NCBI GenBank assembly: GCA_036365145.1
Contig: JAEOAD010000018.1
Span: forward strand, 13,374,501-13,438,500
Direction: 5' to 3'
Length of the DNA: 64,000 nt
Origin: Orientallactaga sibirica
Lineage: Eukaryota > Chordata > Mammalia > Rodentia > Dipodidae
The position numbers and the translations under genes are program-made. The notes under the pieces are model-generated. The model did not search any database, was not told where the DNA came from, and worked only from the letters and a program-made list of their open reading frames with translations. Shown here piece by piece: positions 34,188 through 44,338 of this stretch (position 1 is the first letter of the stretch; each line of letters starts with the position of its first letter).

Positions 34188-35035
34188 GTAGTTTTAGTCA
34201 CAGAATGGATTCTGTTTCTACCTCGATCTTCCTTCTGCTTTCCACTTCATTTATTGGAAAGCTGACCATGAGTAGTTGCATACTTAATCCCCTAGTTTAG
34301 CAGCACTGATTTTTCAGTAGTCACTCAAACTGCCAGGGTTGATTCATTTAACCACTTTTTATCAACATCTTCAGCCAATTCCTGTGGCAAGGAGGGTGAA
34401 GTTTTCTGATTGGTTAGGCCTAAATCAGAAGGTCTTCTCTAGAATTATGAATCAGCTTCATTCAAACCATATGGACTTCAAGGAGATACATAAGGGTATG
34501 ATGGCCAGGAATAGGGAATATAGAGACTCAGACACTCAAAAACAAATAAAATTATTTTAAAATTTACCTAATTTACCTTGACTGCTAGAATGACACATTT
34601 TTTTCTTCAGATAAAATAATAGACTTTTGAATTCAATAGGCAAAATCACCTGTTTTCATTCTTATATGCTTTGTCATGAAAGCTCTAAACAAAAAACTTG
34701 AAAGAAAAAGAAATTTAAATGTAAAACTGTGATGATGTTAATTATCATATTCAATTTACACAATAGAAAACAGCACTGACAATGCATATTGAATATGAGT
34801 TAATGCATCTTTGAACATTCTAACTTATAGGCATTGTAAATTATATGTAAGTATTCTTCATTAGAAATATAATTCTAGACACAAATGCAAACTGGAATTT
34901 TAAATTTCTAGTAAACACCTTTAAAAATGATAATTGAAATTATTTTTAGAATGTGTTTTATTTAATCCCATACAGATAAAAACATCATTTCAACATATAA
35001 TCAATATAAATGTTACTCTTAAGATATTTTCTTAA
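34188..35035. other. Intergenic sequence, contains second copy of a diverged direct repeat
   Basis: 34620-34755 corresponds to 29451-29585 in the same orientation. The rest is unremarkable. Confidence 0.55.
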
Positions 35036-35039
35036 ATAT

Positions 35040-35262
35040 TTATTTATTTACTTATTTATTTATTTTATTTATTTGAAAGAGTGAGAACAAGGGAAAGAAA
35101 GAGAGAGAGAGAATGGGCGCACCAGGGCCTCTTGCCACTGCAAATGAACTCCTGATGCATGTGTCACCATGTGGATCTGGCTTATGTGGATACTGGGGAG
35201 TCAAACCTGGGTCCTTAGGCTTTGCAAGCAAGTGCCTTAACTGCTAAGCCATCCCTCAGCCC
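35040..35262 (-). repeat. tRNA-derived SINE
   Basis: Reverse copy: (TTTA)n, (GA)n, body and 'ctaagccatccctcagccct'. agatattttct occurs on both sides (about 35022 and 35268), a likely target duplication. Confidence 0.9.
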
Positions 35263-36411
35263 TCATGAGATATTTTCTGTAGTTCTTGGAAGTCCATATG
35301 TGTTTTAAATTTGTGCACATTTCAATTCATATTGACCACATTTCATGATCACAGTGAACAGGAGACTACTATATGGGGCAGAGCTGTTCTGGGCTGTGAA
35401 AGCTTTTATATACTACTAGTTAGAGCACTCATTTTCTCCCTTCTTCAACCAATTTTCCATCTTAAAAACCATCTCATTTCATTCTACTTGTCTTTCTCCC
35501 TCCAATCAAATAAGGTAATGCAAATTTATTCACAGCCCTCTAATTTGCAAAAGTGAATAAGAAGTGTTCACATAATTTCTAGTTTTCAAGAATAAGAGCT
35601 AAAATAAAATGGCAAATAGCACTAAGGCTTTCATTCAGCATGAGTTAAGCAATATGAAACAGATTATCACATCTTGATGACAAGTATGGTACTACTTGGC
35701 AGGAACAAGTGAAGAGAAATTTTGGCTAAGTTGCGTTAAATATCTGCCCAGATAGAGTCTACAAAGAATAAGGAGCATTAGAAGAATCTAGTTACCCACA
35801 TGCAGCTAATGAAATCATTGCATCATGCTGTTAGGTAAATCTCAAATGCTAAGATAGGACACATGTTAGCACCTTTATCCTTCCAGAAGCCTGGCCTACA
35901 AGCACTCATTTTTGAAAATAAGTCATCACATGTGCTTTTTTGTACACTTAAAAAGCAAAATTGTTTTTTAGTATGGATTCACAAATTTATTTTGGCACTT
36001 TGAGAATGATGTAAAATTTATTGCTGAAGCAGCATTTTCATTTAAAGCACTAGTTTCCAAGCACTTGTTAACTTAAGATGAAAAAACTAAAATAATAGCT
36101 ATTCAAAATGTCAAGTATTTGGGGATGGATTTTTTTATGCTTTTCTCAGTTCAAACAAAACTTCAGCATATATTGGAATATGTTATGATTTTACAAATTT
36201 AGTATGATTAGAATTTATGTATAACTGTAAAACTCTGTTCATTTTCACAGACATAACTTGCATTTGTGTAAGCTGGGTAATTTAATTTCAAAATGTCAAT
36301 ACTTAAGATGCATACATTATCATAAAATATATTTTAGTTAGAAAGCAACACTTCACACATAAATATTCAGTTAACATTTTGGCCACCATCGGCAGTCAAG
36401 TGCTATAATAG
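35263..36411. other. Intergenic sequence, no feature seen
   Basis: About 1.1 kb of AT-rich apparently unique DNA. Confidence 0.5.
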
Positions 36412-38640
36412 TGTGATTGTCTGTCTTGGATGTCAACTTCATTGGACTAAGATAACTTAATTAGTTAGGTACACCACAGAAAATGTCCATGAGGGTGTTT
36501 CCAAAGATGATTTGCATATGTGACAGTAGCTGAGGAGGGAAAACTTGTCCTGAAAGGAGGTGTGTTCCAGTCAGGGTTGCATTGCTGATAGAAATCACCC
36601 GACAAAGAGCAGCTTTTGGCGAAAAAAGGGTTTATTTTGGCTTACAGGCTGGAGCGGAGGTCCATCATGGCAGGGGGAAATTATGGCATGAGCAGAGGGT
36701 GGACAGCACCCCCTGGCTAACATAAGGTGGACCATAGCAACAGGAGAGTGTGCCAAACACTGGCAAGGGGACACTGGCTATAATACCTATAAGCCCAACA
36801 CCGATAATACACTGCCTCCAGAAGGCATTAATTCCCAAATCTCCATCAGCTGGGAACCTAGCATTTAGAACACCTAAGTATAGGGGACACCTGAATCAAA
36901 CCACCACATTCTGCCCCTGGCCCCCATAAACTGATAACTATCCATGATGTAAAATGCAATGCATTCAGTCCATCTTTAAAAGTCGTCCCCATAGTTTTTA
37001 TCAATCCCAGTGATGTTCAAATATCTCCATAATCCAAGGTCTTTTAACTGAGCCATAATACCAAAAAAGTCCCCCCAAAACCCATAATGGCACAGAATAA
37101 ACATTTACACTGCAAAGGATAGCATTGGGCATAGCAAACAAATATTCAACTAATACAACATTTAAAACAATCAGGGAAAACATCAAACTCTGTAGCTCCA
37201 AGTCCAACAACTCTAGTCAATGACAAGTCTCCAAGTCTGATGTTCTAACCAGCAATAAGACTCTGGAATTCCAAGCTAGGCTACTCACAGTCCTGGAAAA
37301 CTTCATCCAGGGCAGCAGCTTTCCTTGTCTGCCATGTCGTGGTTCCAGCGTCAACACTGGGTCTCCACTGCAACCCATGGTTCATCCTCATAGCTCCATC
37401 TGATCTCCATGCAGGCAGGCATCTAGCAAACCTGCTACACACTGCCCATGGCAGTTTCCAAAACACAAGACCATGTTACAAATTCAATGCCCATCTCTTT
37501 CTTGCATTTCTTATATTCCATAATACCAGGAAGGGTGCCAATTTGTTAATCCGGGAGGGAATAAAGCAGACTTTGAAGAACAGGACATTCCTTGAGCATT
37601 CAGGTCCCTTCAAAAGAGTCTATGTTCCTCCTGTTGCTCCAGCTCAGGTCAGCTGGCCCAACCCCAAAGGTTGTAATCTCTCATACAATTGCAGCTGAGC
37701 AGGCAGCAGTTTCAGCACAAAGATTTCATTCTGTGCCATATCCCTCTACACACACCAGTCTGTTTCTACGTGCTGCAGTGCTGCACAAATTCTCAGGACA
37801 TGGGCATAACAGCAAGCCTCTCACACAAACTGTTTCTAGCCCAGTCCAGGCAAAGCTCTTTCTTATCCTTATAAGCCAAACCTCACAGTCCATAGTTCTT
37901 AGTGCCTTTAGATCTTTCAACTCTGACCAGAAGAGTCCATCAAGCTGTACTTATAGCACTGCAACACATTTCTTAGGCTAAGGTTTCAAATCTTGAAAAT
38001 CAGCTCCAAAAGACCAAAGCACTCAGTCAAGTGTCTAGCAACAAATAACACCACTCCTTCGTACCAACATTACTATTGCAGTCAGGTTCGCATTGCTGGT
38101 AGAAATTACCTAACCAAGAGCAGCTTTTGAGAAAAAAGGGTTTATTTTGGCTTACAGACTCAAGGCGAAGCTCCATCATGGCAGGGAAAAATGATGGCAT
38201 GAATAGAGGGTGGACATAACCCCCTGGCCAACATAAGGTGGACCATAGCAACAGGACAGTGTGCCAAACACTGGCAAGGGGACACTGGCTATAATACCCA
38301 CAAACCTGCCCCCTGTAATACACTGCCTCCAGAAGGTGTTAATTCCCAAATCTCCATCAGCTGGAAACCTAGCATTCAGATCATCTAAGTTTATGGGGAA
38401 TACCTGAATCAAACAAACAGCGTGGTACCATCCAATAGGCTAGGGGCCTGGATGGAACAAAATAAAGGAAGGAGGAAGCCTGCTTGCATGTCATTCTTTC
38501 TCTCTGTGTCTCTCCCTCCCTTCTTCCTTCCTTCCTTTCATGAGGAAAGCAGCTTCCTCTGCCACATACAGTGCCATTATGTTTTGCCTTATTTCAGGCC
38601 CTTAGTAATGGAACCAGCCAACTATCAACCATAGACTACT
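36412..38640. repeat. Unclassified older interspersed sequence split by a MaLR insertion
   Basis: The halves 36412-36562 ('ttggatgtcaacttcattgg' to 'ctgaggagggaaaacttgtc') and 38421-38640 ('ccaataggctaggggcctgg' onward) read as one sequence once the MaLR is removed. They resemble an interspersed repeat present in many mammals, which I cannot name with certainty. Confidence 0.45.
36563..38420 (-). mobile_element. Two-LTR MaLR-type retrotransposon (family A), reverse
   Basis: LTRs at 36563-36908 and 38074-38420 in reverse orientation. The primer binding site reads TGGTACGAAGGAGTGG on the minus strand (38066-38051), again leucine-tRNA-like. The internal region matches that of 32300-34187 in reverse. 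No clean target duplication could be assigned and the LTRs are diverged, so this is an old copy. No intact gene. Confidence 0.87.
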
Positions 38641-38865
38641 ACCATGATTTTAAAAAGCTTTTAATCACATTTAAGTTGCTTCTCTTAGATATTTGTCACA
38701 GTAAGGGAAAGCTAATTACCACACTTGGGTTCTGGTTATCCAGAGATAAGAAGTGGACTTGTTCTTGATGTTGGTGCATGCCTGCTCCTGTTGAACAGCA
38801 CCTGTTAGACCTTCCTCATGAAAACTCTACCTTGGCTTTTTAAGATGCCACCTTGTGCTTCTGGA

Positions 38866-38949
38866 TGTACAAGGGTACTAGGGAATCTAATCTGGGTCCT
38901 TGGGCTTTGCAAGCAAGAACTTTGACCACTAAACCATCTCTCCAGCCCT
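38866..38949 (-). repeat. tRNA-derived SINE, partial
   Basis: Only the 5' half remains: 'gatgtacaagggtactaggg' to 'accatctctccagccc' in reverse. Confidence 0.75.
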
Positions 38950-39104
38950 AAAATATTTTTATTTACTATGTTTGAGTTTCAAATGTTTTAATTAAATGTA
39001 TACATACTTATGATTTAAGAATAAACTAGTATTGACCAGTTCCTGAAAAACCAAGTATTTCTCTTCCTTAAGCCAAGTTCTATTCCACAAAGTAAACCAC
39101 TTTG

Positions 39105-39365
39105 AACATGTGTGTGTATGTTTTATATGTGTGAGTGGGTGTAGTATGTGTAGTGTATATATGTGTGTATGCAGATGCATGCACTTTTTGAGCCAAGAGG
39201 CATCCTTCTCGATCACTCTTCCATCTAATTTCCTTGAGAAAAGGTCTCTGAATGAACCTGGAGTTCACAGGTTTTTGGCTAGAATGGCTAACTAGTGAAC
39301 CCCAGCAATCCTCATGTCTCTGCCTTCCTCATCATTGGAGTTATAGGCATGCTTGGATCCATCTG
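39105..39365 (-). repeat. B4-like composite SINE fragment
   Basis: A GT/TA-rich stretch, 'gaacctggagttcacagg' and 'tcattggagttataggcatg' follow the B4 layout. The ID part is missing. Confidence 0.55.
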
Positions 39366-39434
39366 ACATTTACTTGTATTTATTATTTATTTTTGTGAGG
39401 CAAGCCCAACAGACTGGCCTTTTGTATGCAATAG

Positions 39435-39662
39435 AGTAAGAGAGAGGAAGAGGGAGAGAAAGAGAGAGAGAGAGAGAGACTAGGCATGCCAGGGCCTCCA
39501 GCCACTGTAATAGAACACTGTGGACCACCTTACATGCATGTACAACCTTGCACACTTGTGTTACCTTATGCATCTGGCTTGCATAAGATCTGAAGAGTTA
39601 ATCATGGGTCCTTAGGCTTTGCAGGCAAGCACCTTAACTGCTAAGCCATTTCTCTGGTTATT
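39435..39662 (-). repeat. tRNA-derived SINE
   Basis: Reverse copy with (GA)n, 'ccagggcctccagccactg' and the end 'gctaagccatttctctgg'. It contains a small internal duplication around 'acatgcatgtacaacc'. Confidence 0.85.
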
Positions 39663-39663
39663 T

Positions 39664-40030
39664 ATTTATTTTTAACAGATTATACTCTTTTATTCACTCT
39701 CCTCTGTCCTTTTTTCCCTGGGGCCCTCCTCTGGGTGGTTATGGGACTTATTGTGGGATCAAGAAGGCCTCAGTCAGTCCTGATTGGATGAAGTCTTTGT
39801 AGCCTCTGGATTTCTCCTTTGACAGGTTGTGCTTGAGCATCGTGTCTGCCATTATCAATTTGGTGGTTCTGGTTGTCAGGTTAGAAGTAAGAGAAGTGTT
39901 CATGGCACCACTCCATTGCAAGTTCTTCTGGGCTCTGGCAGATGTGGAAGAGGTGGCAAGTTTCATGGTGGTCAGTCCATTATCTTCTTGTCTTATTGAC
40001 AGATCTCAACTCTCCTCCATTTTCTCTGCC
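39664..40030 (-). mobile_element. L1 3' UTR-type fragment
   Basis: Starts with an AT-rich tail and contains 'tcttctgggctctggcagat', similar to the 'tcttttgggccctggagg' segment at 20240. No coding sequence. Confidence 0.5.
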
Positions 40031-40124
40031 ATATTTTTTATTGTTGATAATTTATATATACATATATAATGTATTTTGAACATTTTGATCATAACACTAT
40101 ATACACCACTACCTTCTCTTACAT

Positions 40125-40208
40125 TTTACATGTGTGCTAGGGAATCCAACTTAGGTCCCCATACTTCTGTAGCAAAGCACTCTTACCCACTGAGCCATCT
40201 CCCCAGGC
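40125..40208 (-). repeat. B4/ID SINE end fragment
   Basis: 'tgtgctagggaatccaactt' to 'cactgagccatctccccagg', the ID-like terminus only. Confidence 0.6.
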
Positions 40209-40463
40209 AAACTTTGAATTTTTTAAACTGCTGATATAGCTATTCTTGTGGTCAGTCAATATTACCAGATTTGATTGTACTCCAAACAACTTTAACCATT
40301 ACTTATGGCAGCCTTCAGTTAGGTCCATATCTCTAAATAGTATGTTTATCATATTTATTGACTTCAGCTTAAGACATTATCAAACTACAACTTTTCTTTT
40401 ATATATCATTATATGTGTCTAAAAACCCACTTTATAAAAAAATTTAAAAAAAAAAACTAAAAA

Positions 40464-40700
40464 GGGATGGGGAGATGGCTTAGAGGTGAAGGTGTTTGCC
40501 TGCAAAGCTTCAGGACCCATGTTTGACTCTCCAGATCCCATGTAAGCTATACACACAAGGATGAAGCAAGTGCAAGGTCAAACATGCCCACTCGTTAGCA
40601 CAAGCATCTGGAGATTTATTTCAGTGGCTGAGGCCCTGGCATGCCAATCTCTCTCTCTCTCTCTCTCTTTAAAATAAAGAATTAAATTAAAATTTAAAAA
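40464..40700 (+). repeat. tRNA-derived SINE
   Basis: 'gggatggggagatggcttag' head, 'tgaggccctggcatgcc' and a (CT)n run followed by 'aaaataaag'. Confidence 0.85.
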
Positions 40701-41068
40701 ATCCCACTTATTATTGCTATAGGTTGAACCCCACCCCTGTATATCAAATTGTGATGGTATTTGACAATAATACATTTTAAAAGGCAATTAGGTTATACAA
40801 TTGAATCTGAGTCATGTTCTACAAATAGAAAATTTTGACACACAACGACCAGAAATGTGAACCCACTGAGAACAGGCCATGTGAGGATTCAGCGAAAGGT
40901 TAGCCAACTACAAACCAAAGCAAGAAAGAGGCCCCAGAGTGAGACCAACTCTGTTGACACCTTGATCTTAAGACTTCTAGCTTCTAAAAATGTGAGAAAG
41001 TATATTTCTATTGTTATAGAAGCTCTAGCAAACTAAAAAAATACAACTTTAAATATAAAATCTTTTTT
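40701..41068. other. Intergenic sequence, no feature seen
   Basis: About 370 bases with no recognised element. Confidence 0.5.
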
Positions 41069-41341
41069 TGGTTTGAGAGGTAGAGCCTTGCTGGATGAGG
41101 TGTGCTGTTTTGGGGCAGGCTTAGAGGCATTACAGACAGCTTCCCCTTGCCAGATTTCAGCTCACTCTCCTGTTGTTATCCACTTGCCATGGCAGAAGTG
41201 ATGTCCAGTGTCTGCTCATGCTATGTTATCCCCTGCCATCATAGAGCTTCCCTTGAAACTGTAAGCCAAAATGAAAACTTTCCTCCATCAGCTGCTTTTG
41301 GTCAGGTGCTTTGTTCCAGGATTGAGTAGATAACTACAACA
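41069..41341 (+). mobile_element. Degenerate solo MaLR-type LTR (family A)
   Basis: 'cagcttccccttgccag', 'gaagtgatgtccagtgtctg', 'ccatcatagagcttccc' and 'gtaagccaaaatgaaaac' align with the family A LTRs. The 5' portion is deleted or rearranged. Confidence 0.75.
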
Positions 41342-41882
41342 TGGTTGATCCTAAAAAACAACAATCACTAGATGTTGTCTACAAGTTCTGGTGATGTTCA
41401 CTGAATAGTCAAGTAGTTCTTTTTATTTTCTTAAAGTTTCTAATTGCCTTGCATGATGAATCTAACTGAATCTAAATTATTTTTGAGGACAGTGTAAATC
41501 CTATGAGTCTACCATTTCCCAGGAGTCTCTTCCTGGTACCTTCCTTCCCTTCTGGGCAGATGATCCAGGTGCCACTTCCTGCTCTTGCTATGCTCATTCC
41601 ACCCTTCCTTGGCTTGGTTTACTCCTTCCTTCATGTAATTGAATTAAATCCTGTAGGGATTTCTGAAAGGAGATGTCTTGAGAAGTAAATTTTCTTGGTC
41701 TTTATGTTTGATATGATTCTAATCAACCTTCACACTTAATATTATTTACCTAAAACTTTGAGGAATGCTATACCAATGTCACTAGCATCATAAATTGTTA
41801 TGAAATTTCATGTCATTTTTATTTTATTTACTTGTAAGACTATTTTTTAAAAAATAACCTTTAGAAGGGTTCTTTGTTGTTG
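41342..41882. other. Intergenic sequence, no feature seen
   Basis: About 540 bases with no recognised element. Confidence 0.5.
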
Positions 41883-41895
41883 ATGTGCTAAAATT

Positions 41896-42731
41896 AAAAA
41901 AATTTTATTGACAACTGTTATACTTACAGACAATAAACCATGATATTTTCTTCCCCTCCCCCACTTTCCCCTTCACAACTCCACTCTCCATCATATCCTT
42001 TCTGTCTCTCCATTAGTATCTCTTTTATTTTGATGTCATCATCTTTTTCTCCTATTATGCATGTCTTGTGAGGGTATTGCTAGACACTGTGAGGTCATGG
42101 ATATCAAGGCCAGTTCTGTATGGACAATTGCATTGTAAGGAGTGTAACCCTTCCTTTGGCTCTTACATTCTTTCTTCACCTCTTCCACAATGAACCCTGA
42201 GCCTTGGAGGGTGTGATAGGGATATTTCAGTGCTGGACACTCCTCCATCCCTTCTTCTCAGCACTATGTTGTCTTTTGGGTCACTCCAGTGGTCACTGCC
42301 ATCTGAAAAGAGAAGCTTCTCTAACCAAAAGTGAGAGTAGCATTAATAAATTAAAATAAATATTAAGTGTAGTGTTTTCAGGGCAGTTTGGTGAGAATAA
42401 TATATGCATTTAGCCAGATAAGAGCAGGCTTTATACCCTTAAGGATCATGACCTCCCCTGGCATAGGCTTTTGATTAGGTTTTCAGTACCAGGCATGTAT
42501 TCCCTCCCATAGAGCAGGCCTCCAGTACAATTAGAGAGCAGTTGGTGTTCACCAGAGTAGACATACCACTATTGCACCCATTCAGTCATTTGGCCTGACT
42601 GGCCAAACTTGAGGCTTCCAGTGTCCTCTGTTTTCACTGCTGATGACTTCTGTCTCCCATAGGACTGTGTGCAGTGCTGATTTTTCCAGCTTTCAATTGG
42701 ATGGTCTACAGGAAGAAGGTTTTCAACTCAA
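41896..42731 (-). mobile_element. 5'-truncated L1 (3' UTR only) with perfect 13-bp target-site duplication
   Basis: Reverse orientation, starting with a short T-rich tail complement and 'ttattgacaactgttatact', then the 3' UTR family shared with 43915-43965 plus 48060-48840. The 13-mer atgtgctaaaatt flanks it at 41883-41895 and 42732-42744. It is a complete short insertion of 836 bp with no ORF2. Confidence 0.9.
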
Positions 42732-42744
42732 ATGTGCTAAAATT

Positions 42745-43310
42745 TTATATTGATAATTACAAAACTGAGTAGATTTTTATAAATTATGCAGAATACTTAA
42801 AATGATCTTTTTAATCTACACATTTCTTCTCTGGGAATTTCTCTTTTCTTATTTCTTTTGAGAGTTTCCTTTTTTGCACTTTTCATTTCTCCTCTAACTC
42901 CTATGAGAATCCATTCTATTTTATAATTTTTCTGTAATATTTTTCATAGTTGTCCTTTTTTTTTACATTGTGGAAAAATCTTTTGTATTCCAAACTATTC
43001 AAGTCATTTTTATTTTATGAATTCAACACATTTTTATAATTTATAAGTTCATTATAATACAATGATTGTCCTACTCACAGCATCACATTCTCATTTTATA
43101 TCACATTTTCCTTTTGAATATATGAGGGCATTCATTGGATTTTTAAATAATGTGTGTATGCATGTTTGTATGTATGAGTATACATGTGTATGCAGGTGAC
43201 AGTGTGTGTGTGTGTATGAGTGTGTGGAGATCAGAGGTTGGCATCAAGTTTTTTACTGAATTAGTATGTATCTCTATAGTAAAGTGTAGAGTCTTTAGGT
43301 TTTTAGGTTT
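42745..43310. other. AT-rich intergenic sequence with a GT-rich patch
   Basis: T-rich tract near 42955-42965 and a (TG)-rich stretch at 43150-43230 followed by 'ggagatcagaggttggcatc', a possible B4 remnant. Confidence 0.45.
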
Positions 43311-43897
43311 TTGAGAAGCTTCAATACTGATTCTCATGGTGGATGTGCAAGTTTGAATTCCTACAAACAGTCAGTAAGGGCTCCTCTTTCTCCACATGCT
43401 TCCCAGCATTGGTTGTCATTTGATATTTTTATGAAAGCCAATGTGACTGGAGTGAAGTGGAACTTCAAGGTAGTTTTAATTTGCATTTTCCTGATGGCTA
43501 ATGGTATTGAACTTTATTTTAGATGCTTATTAGCCATTTTAAAGTTTTTCTTTGATAACCCTCTGTTCATTTTCATGCCCCATTTTTGAGTGGGTTGATT
43601 GATCCTTTCATTGCTTAATTTTTTGAACTATTTGTATATTCTGTTAAACCTCTGTCAGATGTACAACTGGTGAAGATTTTCTCCCATTCTGTAGTTTTGT
43701 CTTGTCTTTTGACTAGACTGATGGTTTGCTCATATATACAATAGCTTTTTGTTTCATGAGATATCATTTGTTGGTTATCTTATTCCCTGCACTACTGGAG
43801 ATTTATTCAGAAAATCTCTATTTCTTTACATTTGAATGTTACCCCTACTTTATTCTCTAGTCATATCACAATTCTAGGTCTCATTGAAGTGTTGATC
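43311..43897 (-). mobile_element. Old L1 ORF2 fragment hosting the nested block
   Basis: Antisense ORF2 C-terminal region: 'aatttgcattttcctgatgg', 'cctctgtcagatgtacaact' and 'gattttctcccattctgtag'. It breaks off at 43897 where the tail of a younger L1 begins. A possible continuation starts near 63568. Confidence 0.75.
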
Positions 43898-44338
43898 TTT
43901 TTTTTTTTAATTTTTTGATTGACAACTTCTATACTTAAAGACAATAAACCATGATATTTCCTTCCTGTAGCAGACAGCTTCAGGTGCACTGAGATAAAGT
44001 TCCAGACCAGGCACAGGTATGGAGGAAGGGATTTATTGAAGGTTATAGATCCAGGGGAAGTTCCACAATGGCAGAAGAAGCTGGCCTGCTTTCACAGGAC
44101 AAACACACACACTTTCAGATCCACCCAGTGACATTGCCTCCAGCCAGGTGGATGCAGATACAAACTGCAAACTAATAAAACATTGAATATATTGGGGGGC
44201 TTCTATTCAAACTACCATAATCTGTCCTTGTCCCTCAATAGATTCATAACCATCACACATTGTAAATTGTATTCAGTCCAAATTCAAAGGTCCCTAAGGT
44301 CTTGACCAACTTAAGATAGTGAGACCTGTAAAACCAAA

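Noticed and set aside
1438..40700. tRNA-like A and B boxes at many sites
   Set aside because: They belong to SINE heads with conserved non-tRNA bodies and A-rich tails; none folds as an intact tRNA gene with acceptor-stem pairing that I can see.
43140..43337. GT-rich tract giving a His/Thr-rich minus-strand frame
   Set aside because: Simple-sequence translation, probably the GT-rich end of a decayed B4-like SINE.
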